Positions 34,272-35,306 of a stretch of 35,306 nt of DNA are shown piece by piece. The DNA comes from a virus. Where the stretch lies: the IMG/VR virus record IMGVR_UViG_3300032291_002540, positions 1 through 35,306 of that record; one strand, given 5' to 3'. Position numbers and translations under genes: made by a program. The notes under the pieces are model-generated. The model was given only the letters and a program-made list of their open reading frames with translations, made no database searches and had not been told where the DNA came from. The first letter of the stretch is position 1. Every line of letters begins with the position of its first letter.

Positions 34272-34469
34272 ATGGAAAATACAGAAAACAAAGAGAGGGA
34301 GAAGAATAAACTTCTCCCTTCCTATTATTACATTGAAGGAAGAACTATAGTATTTACCGAAGACTATCATAAAGATAGAGGTCATTGTTGTGGGTCGGTA
34401 AATGGGTGTCGCCATTGCCCCTACGAACCAAGAGGAGTAAAAGGAAATACTACTTTATATGAAAAATAG
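34272..34469 (+). CDS. Small cysteine-rich DUF5522-like protein
   Basis: This 65-residue protein matches the DUF5522 pattern: YYIEGRTIVFTEDYHKDRGH, then CCGSVNGCRHCPYEPRG. Four Cys with nearby His in H-C-C-G-x-x-x-x-C-R-H-C-P-Y could bind zinc or another metal. The function of the family is not known to me. The first 17 residues are charged and include an RNA hairpin in their codons (34296-34319). The gene begins 6 bp after the reductase stop, so it is probably co-transcribed, and it ends before the next TATTTAT element. Confidence 0.78.
   Translation: MENTENKEREKNKLLPSYYYIEGRTIVFTEDYHKDRGHCCGSVNGCRHCPYEPRGVKGNTTLYEK
34296..34319 (+). terminator. Hairpin over the 5' codons of the DUF5522-like gene
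   Basis: A 9-bp perfect stem, AGGGAGAAG (34296-34304) with CTTCTCCCT (34311-34319), has loop AATAAA and a weak T-rich tail. It may terminate reductase transcripts or block translation of the small gene. Confidence 0.5.
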
Positions 34470-34477
34470 TCTGTGTA

Positions 34478-34484
34478 TATTTAT
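34478..34484 (+). promoter_or_regulatory. TATTTAT element before the gp25-like gene
   Basis: TATTTAT ends 5 bp before the ATG at 34490, after the DUF5522-like gene. It would restart transcription of the baseplate genes. Confidence 0.5.
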
Positions 34485-34489
34485 GTAAT

Positions 34490-34960
34490 ATGGCAGACGG
34501 TACTACATACGGTTTATTTTTTCCATTTCAAGATTCAAGAAGAGGAGACTACTTAGCGCTTACAGAATTTGAACAACAAGAAGTAAGGTCGGATTTAATC
34601 CATTTATTATTAACAAGAAAGGGTACGAGATATTTTTTACCTGATTTCGGTACAAAACTATACGATTATATATTTGAACCTTTTGATGGATTAACTTTTA
34701 ATGCAATAGAATCTGACATCAGGGATTCAATATTAAATTATATGCCTAACCTTATTGTTAATAATATATCTATCGAACCTATAACTCCTGAGGATGAATC
34801 TGATGGAACAATTACTGGTACAATAGGTAGTGTTAGAGTTTATGACATATATAGAGTACCGGGTAAAAACACATACGAATACACCGCAAAAGTTAGAATA
34901 GATTATTCTATTAATAATCTTACCTTTTCACAAAGTGATTTCGTTATTATAAATATTTAA
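34490..34960 (+). CDS. Baseplate wedge protein, T4 gp25-like
   Basis: gp25-like proteins nucleate the sheath on the baseplate and are conserved in all contractile injection systems. In this 156-residue protein the core is EQQEVRSDLIHLLLTRKGTR, YFLPDFGTKLYDYIFEPFDG, a following amphipathic helix, and late strands YTAKVRIDYSINN. The (K/E)-G-x-R-x-x-x-P-x-F-G pattern is the family signature (EPR/gp25). T4 gp25 has 132 residues. The extra length is a loop near 95-125 (TPEDESDGTITGTIG). The stop lies 6 bp before the gp6-like gene. Confidence 0.9.
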   Translation: MADGTTYGLFFPFQDSRRGDYLALTEFEQQEVRSDLIHLLLTRKGTRYFLPDFGTKLYDYIFEPFDGLTFNAIESDIRDSILNYMPNLIVNNISIEPITPEDESDGTITGTIGSVRVYDIYRVPGKNTYEYTAKVRIDYSINNLTFSQSDFVIINI

Positions 34961-34966
34961 TACAAT

Positions 34967-35306
34967 ATGGCTAACAATAAAATTTCGTATACAGTTAGAG
35001 ATTACCAAGGGATAAGAGCGGAATTACTTAACTACGTAAAAACATATTATCCTGAGTTAATTCAAGATTTTAGTGATGCGTCAGTATTTTCAGTATTCTT
35101 AGATTTAAATGCCGCTGTTGCAGATAACTTACATTATCACATCGATAGAAGTATACAAGAAACTGTATTACAATATGCACAACAAAGGTCATCAATATAT
35201 AATATTGCTAGAACTTATGGACTTAAAATTCCTGGACAAAGACCTTCGGTATCTTTGGTTGATTTTTCTATAACAGTTCCGGCATTTGGTGATAAAGAAG
35301 ATGAAA
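34967..35306 (+). CDS. Baseplate wedge protein, T4 gp6-like (N-terminal part, cut by window end)
   Basis: 113 codons are visible. The N-terminus reads YTVRDYQGIRAELLNYVKTY, then FSDASVFSVFLDLNAAVADN and LHYHIDRSIQETVL, followed by a helix with YNIARTYGLKIPGQRPS. This is the start typical of gp6/gpJ wedge proteins, which form the arms around the hub. The order gp25 then gp6 is conserved in contractile tails. The frame is open to the window end. A TATTTAA at 34954-34960 precedes it, but it overlaps the gp25 stop and may be chance. Confidence 0.88.
   Translation, partial: MANNKISYTVRDYQGIRAELLNYVKTYYPELIQDFSDASVFSVFLDLNAAVADNLHYHIDRSIQETVLQYAQQRSSIYNIARTYGLKIPGQRPSVSLVDFSITVPAFGDKEDE

Noticed and set aside
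1-35306. tRNA genes, CRISPR arrays, insertion sequences, attachment sites
   Set aside because: All gaps longer than about 30 bp were read; none holds a cloverleaf, spaced direct repeats, transposase motifs or paired terminal repeats.

Overview
The window is part of the genome of a tailed phage with a contractile tail, of the T4-like myovirus type. It carries recognisable relatives of T4 gp13, gp15, gp18 (sheath), gp19 (tube), gp26/gp51, gp25, gp6, gp32, UvsX, RNase H and gp41. The DNA is AT-rich. Almost no start codon has a Shine-Dalgarno sequence; starts sit instead in A/T-rich context, often just behind a TATTTAT(A) motif. That, and one TAnnTTTG-like element, would fit a Bacteroidota host, but this is inference. 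TAA, TAG and TGA all end genes, so the standard bacterial code applies.

Layout. (1) 1-90 is the tail end of an unknown plus-strand gene, followed by a bidirectional terminator. (2) 130-3775 is a minus-strand block: a small beta-rich protein, the gp13-like neck protein, an SNF2-type helicase and a SET-domain protein; the last two overlap by ATGA. (3) 3825-5801 is a plus-strand neck block: a gp14-like protein, a conserved hypothetical and a gp15-like tail terminator. A 55-residue ribbon-helix-helix protein lies on the minus strand at its end. (4) 6088-14124 is the tail core in classical order: a very large sheath, a small hypothetical, a HAD-fold protein, tube, assembly chaperone and tape measure. 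(5) 14164-27112 is the baseplate and hub: proteins of 1651 and 2257 residues with a LysM-type protein between them, then two small genes. (6) 27194-34265 is replication and nucleotide metabolism: gp32-like SSB, UvsX, RNase H/5' exonuclease, gp41 helicase and a B12-type ribonucleotide reductase. (7) 34272-35306 is a small cysteine-rich protein and the baseplate wedge genes gp25 and gp6 (cut by the window end).

Four points deserve most attention. The ribonucleotide reductase reading frame is broken by one in-frame TAA in an otherwise intact, conserved stretch. The tail chaperone ends in a short overlap with a +1 (or -2) frame encoding a tail-chaperone-like extension, which suggests programmed frameshifting at a T6 run before a CGC codon. 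A SET-domain lysine methyltransferase and an SNF2 ATPase form a two-gene operon. Four non-core proteins begin with short peptides containing I-x-E, resembling T4 capsid-targeting sequences cut by the prohead protease.

The replication block lies inside the baseplate gene series, so early-type and late-type genes are interleaved on one strand. Hairpin terminators and TATTTAT elements mark the transcription units. No tRNA, CRISPR array, insertion sequence or attachment site was seen.
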